From: LMUY01 sp965199555 | GTDB taxonomy: Bacteria; Pseudomonadota; Alphaproteobacteria; Acetobacterales; Acetobacteraceae | NCBI GenBank assembly: GCA_965199555.1 | Contig: CBDASJ010000017.1 | Location: 248,001 to 312,000, forward strand | Direction of reading: 5' to 3' | DNA: 64,000 bases | Shown here: positions 37,723 to 46,103 of the stretch, one piece after another | Layout of the letters: the number at the start of each line of letters is the position of its first letter | How positions within the stretch are numbered: position 1 is the stretch's first letter | Notes under the pieces: model-generated | Seen by the model: the letters and a program-made list of their open reading frames with translations, nothing else | The model's database searches: none | Told to the model about the DNA's origin: nothing | Position numbers and translations under genes: made by a program

Positions 37723-38763
37723 TTACGCCCCGCGGCTGACCGTAAAGTCCGCCACGTCGTGCAGGCAGCGGCGGAATTCGCCCTCGGGGAACACTGCCAA
37801 CGCGTGTTGTGCGGAGTCGGCGAAGGACCGCGCCCGGTCCAGCGTGGTGGTGAGCGCGCCCCGCTGCTCCATCAGGGTCAGCGCGTGGTCCAGATCGGCG
37901 TCGGACTGCTCCGACTGCTCGATGGTGCGGAACCAGAACGCCCGCTCCACTTCCGTGCCGGCCTCATAGGCGGCCAGCACCGGCAGGGTGATCTTGCCTT
38001 CACGGAAGTCGTCGCCAACCGTCTTGCCCAGCGCGACTTGGTCCGCCGCGTAGTCGAGCGCGTCGTCCACCAACTGGAACGCCATGCCGATATTGTTGCC
38101 GTAGGACACCAGGGCGTCGACTTCCTCCCGCGGGCGCTCCGCGACGATCGCGCCCACCTGGCACGCGGCGGCGAACAAGGCCGCCGTCTTGCCGCCGATC
38201 ACGTCCAGGTACCGGTCGACCGAAGTCGACAGGTCGTTCTGCGTGGTGAGTTGCAGCACCTCGCCTTCCGCGATGGTGGCGGCGGCACGGGACAGCACCG
38301 CCAGCACTTCCAGCGAGCCATCCCCCACCATCAGCTGGAAGGCGCGGGCGAACAGGAAGTCGCCGACCAGCACCGAGGACTTGTTGCCGAAGATCGCGTT
38401 GGCGCTGGCCAGCCCGCGGCGCAGCACGCTTTCGTCCACCACGTCATCGTGCAGCAGCGTCGCGGTGTGGATGAACTCCACGCAGGCGGCCAAGTGGATG
38501 TGGCGCTGCCCGGTGTAGCCGCACATGCGGGCGCTCGCCATGGTCAGCAACGGCCGCAGCCGCTTGCCGCCGGCCGCCACGATGTGCGCGGCCAGTTGCG
38601 GGATCAGCGGGACCGGGCTGTCCATCTGTCGCACGACGGTCTGGTTGCAGGCGCTGAGGTCCTGCGCAAGCAAGGTGGACAGCCGCGTCAGGACGTCACC
38701 GCCACCAGGAGCGGCCGGGCCGCGCACGGACTCGGGAAGCGGAGGGCTGGCGAGAGCGCCCAA
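37723..38763 (-). CDS. Polyprenyl (octaprenyl-type) diphosphate synthase
   Basis: About 346 residues. Both aspartate-rich motifs of trans-prenyltransferases are present: FIHTATLLHDDVVDESVLRRG and MAFQLVDDALDYAAD, with GGKRLRPLLTMASA near the N-terminus and GKTAALFAAACQVGA between. It should extend IPP onto allylic diphosphates to make the ubiquinone side chain. The start is uncertain: the frame is open to 39045, but no ATG occurs in the plausible region, so I take the TTG at 38763; a GTG near 38730 is possible. It is divergent from the DUF2007 gene. Confidence 0.87.
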   Translation of the reverse strand: MGALASPPLPESVRGPAAPGGGDVLTRLSTLLAQDLSACNQTVVRQMDSPVPLIPQLAAHIVAAGGKRLRPLLTMASARMCGYTGQRHIHLAACVEFIHTATLLHDDVVDESVLRRGLASANAIFGNKSSVLVGDFLFARAFQLMVGDGSLEVLAVLSRAAATIAEGEVLQLTTQNDLSTSVDRYLDVIGGKTAALFAAACQVGAIVAERPREEVDALVSYGNNIGMAFQLVDDALDYAADQVALGKTVGDDFREGKITLPVLAAYEAGTEVERAFWFRTIEQSEQSDADLDHALTLMEQRGALTTTLDRARSFADSAQHALAVFPEGEFRRCLHDVADFTVSRGA

Positions 38764-38868
38764 ACGGAAAACTCCGGTATGGTTTGACAGATTGTTAAGT
38801 GATGCGGTCAGGCACCATATCGGCGCTGCGGAAAACCGGTCAAGCGAGGTCGGGTCAAGGGTGAGGAC

Positions 38869-39078
38869 ATGCGTGTCATCGTGGCCACCAACAACGCCGT
38901 GCGCCTGAGCTTCCTGGTGGCGTTGCTGGCGGATGCGGGCATCGAAACGGTGGTGCTGGACGCGCATGTCAGTGCGGTGGAGGGCAGTATCGGCGCGATC
39001 CCGCGCCGCCTGGCGGTGGCCGCCGATGACTTCACGGCGGCCCACCGGGTGCTGCGGGATGCCGGCGAATTGCCGTGA
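38869..39078 (+). CDS. DUF2007 family small protein
   Basis: 69 residues (MRVIVATNNAVRLSFLVALLADAGIETVVLDAHVSAVEGSIGAIPRRL). This matches DUF2007, a small alpha/beta fold annotated as putative signal-transducing protein, with the typical ending RLAVAADDFTAAHRVLRDAG. Its stop codon overlaps the GTG start of the following methyltransferase by 4 bases, so the two are translationally coupled, an arrangement repeated in related genomes as far as I know. Confidence 0.8.
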   Translation: MRVIVATNNAVRLSFLVALLADAGIETVVLDAHVSAVEGSIGAIPRRLAVAADDFTAAHRVLRDAGELP

Positions 39079-39818
39079 CGGCGCCCGGCCCTGATGCGCA
39101 GATTACCGAAGGCACCTTGCTGGGCGGACGCGTGATCTACCACCAGCCGAGCGAGGGCTATCGCACGGGGATCGAGCCTGTGTTGCTGGCGGCGAGCGTG
39201 GCCGCCAAGCCGGGCGACCGGGTGCTGGAAGGTGGAACGGGGGCCGGCGCCGGCGTGCTGTGCCTGTCCGCGCGGCTGCCCGGGGTGCAGGCCGTGGGCG
39301 TGGAGCGGGATGGCTTCCTTGCCAGGCTCGCCGCAGATAACATCGCGGCCAACGGGTTCAGCCTTGCCCGGGTCGATGCCGCCGACATCCTGGCCTTGCC
39401 GCCGCAGCCGGCCTTCGACCACGCCATGGCCAATCCCCCTTGGCACGACCCGGCTGGAACCGCTTCGGCCTCGCCGGGGCGGGACGCGGCGAAACGCGCC
39501 ACGCCGGGTTTGCTGCTGCGCTGGTGCGCGGCGTTGGCAAGCGCCATGCGGCCCGGTGGCAGCCTGACCCTGCTGGTGCCGGCGGCGTCGGTCGGCCCGG
39601 CGCTGGACGCGTTGTCGCAGGCGGGATGCGGCGGGCCGCACTTGCTGCCGCTGTGGCCGCGCGCCGGGCAGGAAGCGAAGCTGTTGCTGGTGCGGGCGGT
39701 GCGGGGCGGGCGCGGGGCCGGGCGCATCCTGCCGGGCCTGGTGCTGCACCAGGATGACGGCTTTACCGCGGCGGCCCGCGCCATCCTGTGGGACGGCGCG
39801 GCGCTGCCCTGGCAATGA
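39075..39818 (+). CDS. tRNA1(Val) adenine-N6-methyltransferase-like enzyme
   Basis: 247 residues from GTG 39075. The opening TEGTLLGGRVIYHQPSEGYRTGIEPVLLAASV and the catalytic NPPW motif (MANPPWHDPAGTAS) are typical of the TrmN6/YfiC family, which methylates A37 in tRNA1(Val). The SAM-binding loop appears as VLEGGTGAGAGVLCLSAR; the usual acidic 'DLGTGTG' is read here as EGGTGAGAG. The C-terminus has the family's ALPWQ-like ending. It is coupled to the DUF2007 gene and converges with a small hypothetical gene at the very next base. Confidence 0.85.
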   Translation: MTAPGPDAQITEGTLLGGRVIYHQPSEGYRTGIEPVLLAASVAAKPGDRVLEGGTGAGAGVLCLSARLPGVQAVGVERDGFLARLAADNIAANGFSLARVDAADILALPPQPAFDHAMANPPWHDPAGTASASPGRDAAKRATPGLLLRWCAALASAMRPGGSLTLLVPAASVGPALDALSQAGCGGPHLLPLWPRAGQEAKLLLVRAVRGGRGAGRILPGLVLHQDDGFTAAARAILWDGAALPWQ

Positions 39819-40088
39819 CTACATCCCGGCGTCAGGGTGGCGGAGCTGCCATAACCGTTCGTGGGCGGCGATCAGGCTCTCCATGTTGCGCCGTCGCCCG
39901 TTGTTCTGCGCGGGCGCCTTGCGCGTCAGCATGACCTCTACGATGTGCAGCAGCTCGACGGCCACCTCGAAGTCCTCGAGGTCGCACGCATGGTGGAACG
40001 CGACCAGGATCTTGTCCGACAATCGCCGCCCCTGCTGCCGCGGCGCGGCAGGCGGCCGTTCCAGCACGGCTGCATCGTCCAACGCCAC
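39819..40088 (-). CDS. Small hypothetical protein (89 residues)
   Basis: The sequence MALDDAAVLERPPAAPRQQGRRLSDKILVAFHHACDLEDFEVAVELLHIVEVMLTRKAP has a helical, acidic-hydrophobic middle (DKILVAFHHACDLEDFEVAVELLHIVE) that looks like a conserved short alphaproteobacterial protein of unknown function. It begins at ATG 40088 and ends next to the methyltransferase stop. The frame has the codon bias of a real gene. I cannot suggest a role. The 164 bases between it and nrdB hold nothing recognisable. Confidence 0.6.
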   Translation of the reverse strand: MALDDAAVLERPPAAPRQQGRRLSDKILVAFHHACDLEDFEVAVELLHIVEVMLTRKAPAQNNGRRRNMESLIAAHERLWQLRHPDAGM

Positions 40089-40252
40089 GCCCTAACCCCT
40101 GCCGCGGCAGCGTGGCGAAACGGAACCGTCTGAAGGCGTTTTGATGCTCATGGCGGGCTGCGGTTCATTGAAGCTGACCTGGTATACGCCAGGGATCAGC
40201 CGATGACAGCAACCAACTGGCACCGTCGGTGAGAAAGGGCAGGGGCGGCCGT

Positions 40253-41302
40253 TCACCCCACGCCGAGTGCGATGCTGCCGCTCGGTTGCCGGTCCACGAA
40301 CACCGCGGAAGAGAACGCTTCCTCCCAGGTGCCCTGGGTTGAGGCGCGGCTGTATTCGGTGGACCGGTTCTCGAAGAAGTTGGCATGTTCCACCGCGTTC
40401 AGCATGTCGTCGAGCCAGGGCAGGGGATTGGCCTCGACCAGGTAGAGCGGGTCCAGCCCAAGCTGCACCAGGCGACGGTCGGCGATGTAGCGGATGTAGC
40501 GCTTCACCTGTTCCGCGCTGAGGCCTTCCACGGAGCCGAGTTCGAACGCCAGGTCGATGAACGCGTCCTCGTGGTCGACGATGGTGGCGCACATCTCCAC
40601 CAACTCGGTGCGCAGATCCTCGGTCCAGATCTCCGGATTTTCCCCCACGAAGGTGCGGAACAGGCGGATCACCGACAGGCAGTGCAGCGTCTCGTCGCGC
40701 ACCGACCAGGACACGATCTGGCCCATGCCCTTCATCTTGTTGAAGCGCGGGAAGTTCAGCAGGATGGCGAAGGAGGCGAACAGTTGCAGCCCTTCGGTGA
40801 AGGCGCCGAACGCCGCCAGCGTCTTGGCGATCTCATGCTTGCTGTCCACCCGGAAGCCCTGCATGTAGTCGAACTTATCCTTCATCTGCTTGTATTTCAT
40901 GAAGGCGGTGTATTCGAGCTCGGGCATGCCGATGGTGTCGAGCAAATGGCTGTAGGCGGCTATGTGGATTGTCTCGATGTTGCTGAACGCGGACAGCATC
41001 ATCAGTACTTCGGTCGGCTTGAACACCTGGCTGTAGTGCTTCATGTAGCAATTGTTCACCTCGACATCCGCCTGGGTGAAGAAGCGGAAAATCTGGGTGA
41101 GCAGGTTTTGCTCTGCCGCAGTCAGGTTGCGGTGCCAATCCTTCACGTCGTCGGCCAGCGGCACTTCTTCCGGCAGCCAATGCACGCGCTGTTGCGTCAG
41201 CCAGGCCTCGTAGGCCCAGGGATAGCGGAACGGCTTGTAGACCGGGTTCTCGGTCAACAGGTTCATCTGCCGGGCGGGTTCGGGAAGGATGCTGCCGTCC
41301 AT
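40253..41302 (-). CDS. nrdB: Ribonucleoside-diphosphate reductase beta subunit (class I)
   Basis: 349 residues from ATG 41302. The diiron/radical ligands sit in the expected helices: VKDWHRNLTAAEQNLLTQ, QADVEVNNCYMKHYSQ, FSNIETIHIAAYSHLLDT, EGLQLFASFAILLNF and WSVRDETLHCLSVIRLF. The tyrosyl-radical tyrosine position corresponds to the segment IETIHIAAY. The C-terminal tail needed to dock to NrdA is present. It lies 97 bases downstream of nrdA, likely in one operon. A longer frame upstream is not supported. Confidence 0.95.
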   Translation of the reverse strand: MDGSILPEPARQMNLLTENPVYKPFRYPWAYEAWLTQQRVHWLPEEVPLADDVKDWHRNLTAAEQNLLTQIFRFFTQADVEVNNCYMKHYSQVFKPTEVLMMLSAFSNIETIHIAAYSHLLDTIGMPELEYTAFMKYKQMKDKFDYMQGFRVDSKHEIAKTLAAFGAFTEGLQLFASFAILLNFPRFNKMKGMGQIVSWSVRDETLHCLSVIRLFRTFVGENPEIWTEDLRTELVEMCATIVDHEDAFIDLAFELGSVEGLSAEQVKRYIRYIADRRLVQLGLDPLYLVEANPLPWLDDMLNAVEHANFFENRSTEYSRASTQGTWEEAFSSAVFVDRQPSGSIALGVG

Positions 41303-41399
41303 GGTGAAAACTCCGACATGGGTGAACGCCGCGCCAGCCGGCCGCCGCATTTCGCGGCAGCCTACCTGACCGGCCTTGGGGGGTGTGCGACCGGCGAGC

Positions 41400-43265
41400 C
41401 TACTGGCAGGCCAGGCATTCCTCGTAATTGGTGGCCTCGCCAACCGGCAGCGGGGTGGCGGCGGCGCGCAGGATGGCCATGGGCGCGACGGCCTTTTCGC
41501 TGACGTTGTCGGCCCGTTGGATGGACAGGCTGCGGCAGTAATACAGCGATTTCACCCCGCGCTTCCACGCCAGCATGTGGATCTGGTGCAGGTCGCGCTT
41601 GTGGATGTCCGCGGGCAGGAACAGGTTGACCGACTGGCTTTGGCACACGAACGGCGTGCGGTCGGCCGCGTGCTCCACCACCCAGCGCTGGTCCAACTCG
41701 AACGCGGTCTTGAACACCGCCTTTTCGTCGTCGGACAGGAAATCCAGGTGCTGGACGCTGCCCTTGGTCAGCGTGATGGAGGACCAGATGTCGTCCCGGT
41801 CCATCCCCTTGCGGGCGAGCAGTTGCTGCAAATGGCGGTTGCGCACGGTGAAGGAGCCGGACAGCGTCTTCTGCAGGAACACGTTGGCGGCGATCGGCTC
41901 GATCCCCGGGCTGGCATTGCCGGCGATGATGGAGATGGACGCCGTCGGCGCGATGGCGATCTTGTGGGAGAAGCGTTCGGCCACGCCGTACTCCGCGGCA
42001 TCCGGGCAGGCTCCGCGCTCGGCCGCGAGATGCTCCGACGCCGCATCGGCGCCGGCCCGGATGTGCTTGAACATGCGGGTGTTCCACACCTTCGCCATGA
42101 CGCTTTCGAACGGCACGCCCAGGCCTTGCAGGAAGGAATGGAAGCCGAGCACGCCGAGGCCGACCGAGCGTTCCCGCGACGCGGCGTAGCGGGCGCGCTC
42201 CATCTCGTCCGGCGCGCGGTCGATGAAGTCCTGCAGCACGTTGTCGAGGAAGCGCATCACGTCCTCGATGAAGCGGGGATCATCCTTCCACTCGAACCAG
42301 GTTTCCAGGTTCAGCGAGGACAGGCAGCACACCGCCGTGCGCTGCTGGCCATGATGGTCGAGGCCGGTGGGCAGGGTGATCTCGCTGCACAGGTTGGAGG
42401 TGCGCACTTCCAACCCGGCCAGCTTGTGGTGCTCCGGTCGGCCGTTGTTCACGTGGTCGGAAAACACCAGGTACGGCTCACCGGTCTCGATGCGGGCGGT
42501 GAGGATGCGGATCCACAGGCTGCGGGCGCTGACCTGCCGCACCGGCGCATTGTCCTTCGGTGACAGGAACGACCACGCCTCGTCCGCTTCCACCGCGCGC
42601 ATGAACGCGTCCGACACCTGGATGCCGTGGTGCAGGTTCGGCGCCTTGCGGTTCGGGTCGCCGCCGGTCGGGCGGCGCAGTTCAATGAACTCCTCGATCT
42701 CTGGATGGCTGATCGGCAGGTAGACGGCGGCCGACCCGCGCCGCAGCGACCCTTGGCTGATCGCCAGGGTGAGGCTGTCCATCACGCGGATGAACGGGAT
42801 CACGCCGGAGGTCTTGCCGTTCTGGCCCACCTTCTCGCCGATGGACCGCAGATTGCCCCAATAGGAGCCGATGCCGCCGCCCTTGGAGGCGAGCCACACG
42901 TTCTCGTTCCAAAGCCCGACGATGCCGTCCAGGCTGTCGGACGCCTCGTTCAGGAAGCAGGAGATCGGCAGGCCGCGCCGCGTGCCGCCATTGGACAGCA
43001 CCGGGGTGGCGGGCATGAACCACAGCTTGCTGATGTAGTCGTAGATGCGCTGGGCATGGTCCTCGTCGTCGCCGTAATAGCTGGCGACCCGCGCGAACAG
43101 ATCCTGGTAGCTTTCGCCGGGCATCAGATAGCGGTCGTCCAGCGTGGCGCGACCAAAATCGGTTAGCAGCGCATCCCGGCTGCGGTCGACATGGACGGGA
43201 AAGCAGCCGGGCATCTGCACGTCGTCGCTGCTCAGCAACGGCATGGGCTTCGTCATCTCGTTCAT
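41400..43265 (-). CDS. nrdA: Ribonucleoside-diphosphate reductase alpha subunit (class I)
   Basis: 621 residues from ATG 43265, which has a GGAG box upstream; a TTG at 43280 is a weaker alternative. The protein makes deoxyribonucleotides with NrdB. Active-site cysteines are in SNLCSEITLPT and AVCCLSSLNLETW, and the C-terminal redox pair is CLAC in YEECLACQ. RERSVGLGVLGFHSFLQ, IAPTASISIIAGNASPGIEP and the PATPVLSNGG segment are family motifs. It lacks the N-terminal ATP-cone seen in longer class Ia enzymes, so overall activity regulation by ATP/dATP may be absent or different. Confidence 0.95.
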   Translation of the reverse strand: MNEMTKPMPLLSSDDVQMPGCFPVHVDRSRDALLTDFGRATLDDRYLMPGESYQDLFARVASYYGDDEDHAQRIYDYISKLWFMPATPVLSNGGTRRGLPISCFLNEASDSLDGIVGLWNENVWLASKGGGIGSYWGNLRSIGEKVGQNGKTSGVIPFIRVMDSLTLAISQGSLRRGSAAVYLPISHPEIEEFIELRRPTGGDPNRKAPNLHHGIQVSDAFMRAVEADEAWSFLSPKDNAPVRQVSARSLWIRILTARIETGEPYLVFSDHVNNGRPEHHKLAGLEVRTSNLCSEITLPTGLDHHGQQRTAVCCLSSLNLETWFEWKDDPRFIEDVMRFLDNVLQDFIDRAPDEMERARYAASRERSVGLGVLGFHSFLQGLGVPFESVMAKVWNTRMFKHIRAGADAASEHLAAERGACPDAAEYGVAERFSHKIAIAPTASISIIAGNASPGIEPIAANVFLQKTLSGSFTVRNRHLQQLLARKGMDRDDIWSSITLTKGSVQHLDFLSDDEKAVFKTAFELDQRWVVEHAADRTPFVCQSQSVNLFLPADIHKRDLHQIHMLAWKRGVKSLYYCRSLSIQRADNVSEKAVAPMAILRAAATPLPVGEATNYEECLACQ

Positions 43266-43386
43266 CGTACTCGACTCCAACCCACGGTCTTGCAGAACGC
43301 CACCTTATCTAGCGGGCGTTTGCCTGCCAACCACAACAGGCAGTGTTGCGGCAGTTCGCGCGGGCAATGTGGCGCTTCGGTATCGG

Positions 43387-44547
43387 CTACGCGGCGTCCG
43401 GCAGGCTACGGTAGATACCGGCCTCGAACGCGTCGAGCAGGCGGAGCACCGCCGGGTCGGCGAAGGGCAACACCTGCGCCATCAGCACGCCGGCAACGCC
43501 GCGCGCCACGTCGATCCAGTAGTAGCAATTCGCCAATCCGGCCCAGGCCAGGCTGTTTGTGGCGCGGCCGGCATGGCCCGGCTGGCTGTTGATCACGAAG
43601 CCGTAGCCCCAGCCCTTCACCATGCCGGGGAAGAACTCGGCGTCATTCGACATCGGCGGTATGACGCTGACGAGCTGGCTCACGTCCAGCGTGCCGATCT
43701 GGTTCTGGCCCATCAAGGCCACCGTTTCGCGTCGCAGCAGCGGTGCGCCGCCACGGAGCAGCATGGCCAGGAAGGAGAGGTAGTCGGGTGCCGTGGAGAA
43801 CAGGCCGCCACCACCCGACTCCAGCTCCGGCTTGGCGGGGCGGCCGCTATCGCCGGGCTTCACCCCGCCCTCCGGCAGGCGATGGTGCAGGGTGACGACG
43901 CGGTCGCTGTCCGGCCGGCCGAACTGCGTGTCCACCATGCCGAGCGGCGCGCAGATATGCTCGGCGAAGTAGGCGCCCAGGCTCTGCCCGGTCAGCGCTT
44001 CCACCACCTTGCCGGCCCAGTCGATGCCGATGCCATATTCCCACCGCTCGCCCGGGTCGAAGGCCAGCGGCATTTCCAGCCCGGCGTTCAGCCCGCTGCC
44101 GGAGCCCGGCCGGCCGGTGACCTGCACGTAGCGTCGCAGGGCCGGGTTCCAGATCTCGTAAACGAAGCCGGAGGTATGGGTCAGCAAATCGTGCAGCGTC
44201 ACCGCCCGCCGGGCGGGCCGCAAGCGCGGCTGGCCATCCGCGCCGAAGCCTTCCAACACCTGGAGGTCGGCGAGCTTCGGCACCACCGGGCCTAGCGGAT
44301 CGCGCAGGCCGATGTGGCCCTGTTCCACCATCTGCATGGCGGCCACCGACGTCACCGCCTTGGTCAGCGAGGCGACCCAGAAGATGCTGTCCGGCGTCAT
44401 CGGCGCCGCGCCGCCGTGTTGCCGCGTGCCGAATGCGCCCTGGTACAGGGTGCGGCTGCCATCCGTGGCCATGGCGACCACGCCGGGCACGTCCCCGCGG
44501 TCCACCGCCGCCTGGAAGATGTCCGCCAGGCCTTGGTCCGCCATCAT
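43387..44547 (-). CDS. Beta-lactamase-fold serine hydrolase (class C/EstB type)
   Basis: 386 residues from ATG 44547. The SxxK nucleophile motif is SLTK (about residues 60-63), followed by the helix that family members share (AVTSVAAMQMVEQGHIGLRDPLGPVVPKL). HDLLTHTSGF and the YxN-like YGIGIDW precede the C-terminal WGYGFVIN and AGRATNSLAWAGLANCYYWIDV. Such enzymes are esterases or D-amino-peptidases more often than antibiotic lactamases. No signal peptide is seen. Its ATGA overlaps the aminotransferase stop, so the two form a unit. Confidence 0.88.
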   Translation of the reverse strand: MMADQGLADIFQAAVDRGDVPGVVAMATDGSRTLYQGAFGTRQHGGAAPMTPDSIFWVASLTKAVTSVAAMQMVEQGHIGLRDPLGPVVPKLADLQVLEGFGADGQPRLRPARRAVTLHDLLTHTSGFVYEIWNPALRRYVQVTGRPGSGSGLNAGLEMPLAFDPGERWEYGIGIDWAGKVVEALTGQSLGAYFAEHICAPLGMVDTQFGRPDSDRVVTLHHRLPEGGVKPGDSGRPAKPELESGGGGLFSTAPDYLSFLAMLLRGGAPLLRRETVALMGQNQIGTLDVSQLVSVIPPMSNDAEFFPGMVKGWGYGFVINSQPGHAGRATNSLAWAGLANCYYWIDVARGVAGVLMAQVLPFADPAVLRLLDAFEAGIYRSLPDAA

Positions 44548-45725
44548 GCCGCCTCGGATAGCCACTCCATCGCCGCGTCCACGCCACCGCGACCGTGCGG
44601 CACGCCGTTGATCTTCAAGCTCATCTCGACCGCGCCCAGCGTGCCGAGCACCATCGGCTCGTTCAGGTCGCCCAGATGGCCGATTCGCATCACCTGGCCG
44701 CCGAGCCGACCCAGCCCGCCGCCGGTGGACACGTTGAACCGGTCCAGCGCGGTTTTGCGCACCGCGTCCGCGTTGAAGCCGTCCGGGAACTTGATGGCCG
44801 TCACCGAGTCGGACAGCCGGTCCGGCGTCAGGCAGAACAGCTCCGGCCCGCCCCCGTTGCCGGACCAAGTCCGCACCGCCCGGCGCACGGCCTCACCCAG
44901 GCGATGGTGCCGGGCGATCACGCCGTCCAGCCCTTCCAACTCGATCAGCCGGATGGACTCGCCGAGGCCGTAGAACATGCCGGTCGGAACCGTGCCCATG
45001 AACGCGTTGAACGAACGCTTGCCCATCTCCGTCCAGTCGAAATAATGCCGCGGCAGCTCCGCCGCCGCATGCGCCGCCATCGCCTTGGCCGACACGGCGG
45101 TGAAGGAAAAGCCAGTGGGCAGCATCAGGCCCTTCTGGCTGCCGCCCACCGCGGCGTCGATGCCCCAGGCGTCGAAGCGGAGGTCCATCGAGCCAAGCGA
45201 GGAGATCGTGTCCACCAGCAGCAGCGCGTCCGAGCCCGAAGCGTCGATCGCCGCGCGTACGGATGGCAGGTCCAGCATCATGCCGGTGGCAGTTTCGTTG
45301 TGGACGCACAGCACGGCCTTGGCGTCCGGCGCCGCAGTCAAGGCCGCGGTGATCGCGGCGTATTCGATGCCGCGGCGCCAATCCGGCGCGGCGATTACCT
45401 TCGTGCGCAGGCCGAACTTCTCCGCCGTAGCGGCCCAGCCCTCGCTGAACCAACCGGTTTCCACGATCAGCAGGAGGTCACCGGGGGAGAATAGGTTGAC
45501 GAGCGTGGCTTCCCAGGAGCCATGGCCGGACGCGGTGTAAAGGAACAGCTTGGCAGCTTCCGTCCGCAGCACGCGTTTCAGGCCACCGACCGCCGCGGCG
45601 AACACCGCACCGAATTCGGCGTCCATGAAGTCGGAGGTCGGCCGGTCCATCGACCGCAGCACGCTGTCCGGGATGTTGGTCGGGCCGGGATTTGCGAAGA
45701 ATTGCCGGCCAGTCTTGCGTGCCAT
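44544..45725 (-). CDS. Class V aminotransferase (serine-glyoxylate/alanine-glyoxylate type)
   Basis: 393 residues from ATG 45725 (ANPGPTNIPDSVLRSMDRPTSDFMD). The PLP lysine is in GGSQKGLMLPTG (about residue 198), preceded by the PLP-contact stretch LLVDTISSLGSMDLRFDAWGID. The ends match serine-glyoxylate aminotransferase, which in methylotrophs and photorespiring organisms uses L-serine or L-alanine to aminate glyoxylate. The first gene of a two-gene unit with the serine hydrolase. Confidence 0.9.
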   Translation of the reverse strand: MARKTGRQFFANPGPTNIPDSVLRSMDRPTSDFMDAEFGAVFAAAVGGLKRVLRTEAAKLFLYTASGHGSWEATLVNLFSPGDLLLIVETGWFSEGWAATAEKFGLRTKVIAAPDWRRGIEYAAITAALTAAPDAKAVLCVHNETATGMMLDLPSVRAAIDASGSDALLLVDTISSLGSMDLRFDAWGIDAAVGGSQKGLMLPTGFSFTAVSAKAMAAHAAAELPRHYFDWTEMGKRSFNAFMGTVPTGMFYGLGESIRLIELEGLDGVIARHHRLGEAVRRAVRTWSGNGGGPELFCLTPDRLSDSVTAIKFPDGFNADAVRKTALDRFNVSTGGGLGRLGGQVMRIGHLGDLNEPMVLGTLGAVEMSLKINGVPHGRGGVDAAMEWLSEAA

Positions 45726-45817
45726 CGCATTTGCTCCCGTTCGTCGCCTGAACTGCGAAATGCGCTTACGGCAAAAAGCGATCCAACGTCAAAATGGCGG
45801 CATGCCTGAAGTTTGCG

Positions 45818-46006
45818 TCACTGGCGCAGCAGAACCGCCACGAGCACCACGACACCCCACAGCGGCACGGACAGCATCAGGCCAACCGCTGTGCCCCGGG
45901 CCGCCGCCAATGCATCCCCTTTCGGCCGGTGCAACATTGACACACGGTCGCGTTTTTCGCCGTTGAGCCGGCTGTGATTGATTGGCTGAACGTTTCCGCC
46001 GGACAT
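45818..46006 (-). CDS. Small single-pass membrane protein (62 residues)
   Basis: The C-terminal half is one membrane helix (GTAVGLMLSVPLWGVVVLVAVLLRQ); the N-terminal half is polar and basic. A GGGAG ribosome-binding site sits 8 bases before ATG 46006, in an AT-rich leader (AAAAAAACAG and upstream) that looks like a promoter region. No family is recognised. Short proteins of this type in alphaproteobacteria may interact with membrane complexes; that is a guess. Confidence 0.5.
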   Translation of the reverse strand: MSGGNVQPINHSRLNGEKRDRVSMLHRPKGDALAAARGTAVGLMLSVPLWGVVVLVAVLLRQ

Positions 46007-46103
46007 CCCAAATCTCCCGACATCTGTTTTTTTAGAAGGTACGATGGTACGGAAGTCTTTGACAAGGGCGCAACGACCGAAGCGTGTTGTTTTCCGAACG
46101 ATG

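Noticed and set aside
40092..40592. 166-residue minus-strand frame overlapping the end of nrdB
   Set aside because: Out of frame with nrdB and composed of shadow sequence; the 164-base gap itself shows no conserved-looking protein.
43281..43386. NrdR-box pair ahead of nrdA
   Set aside because: The CAACA/TGTTG inverted pair here does not match the NrdR consensus well enough to call.
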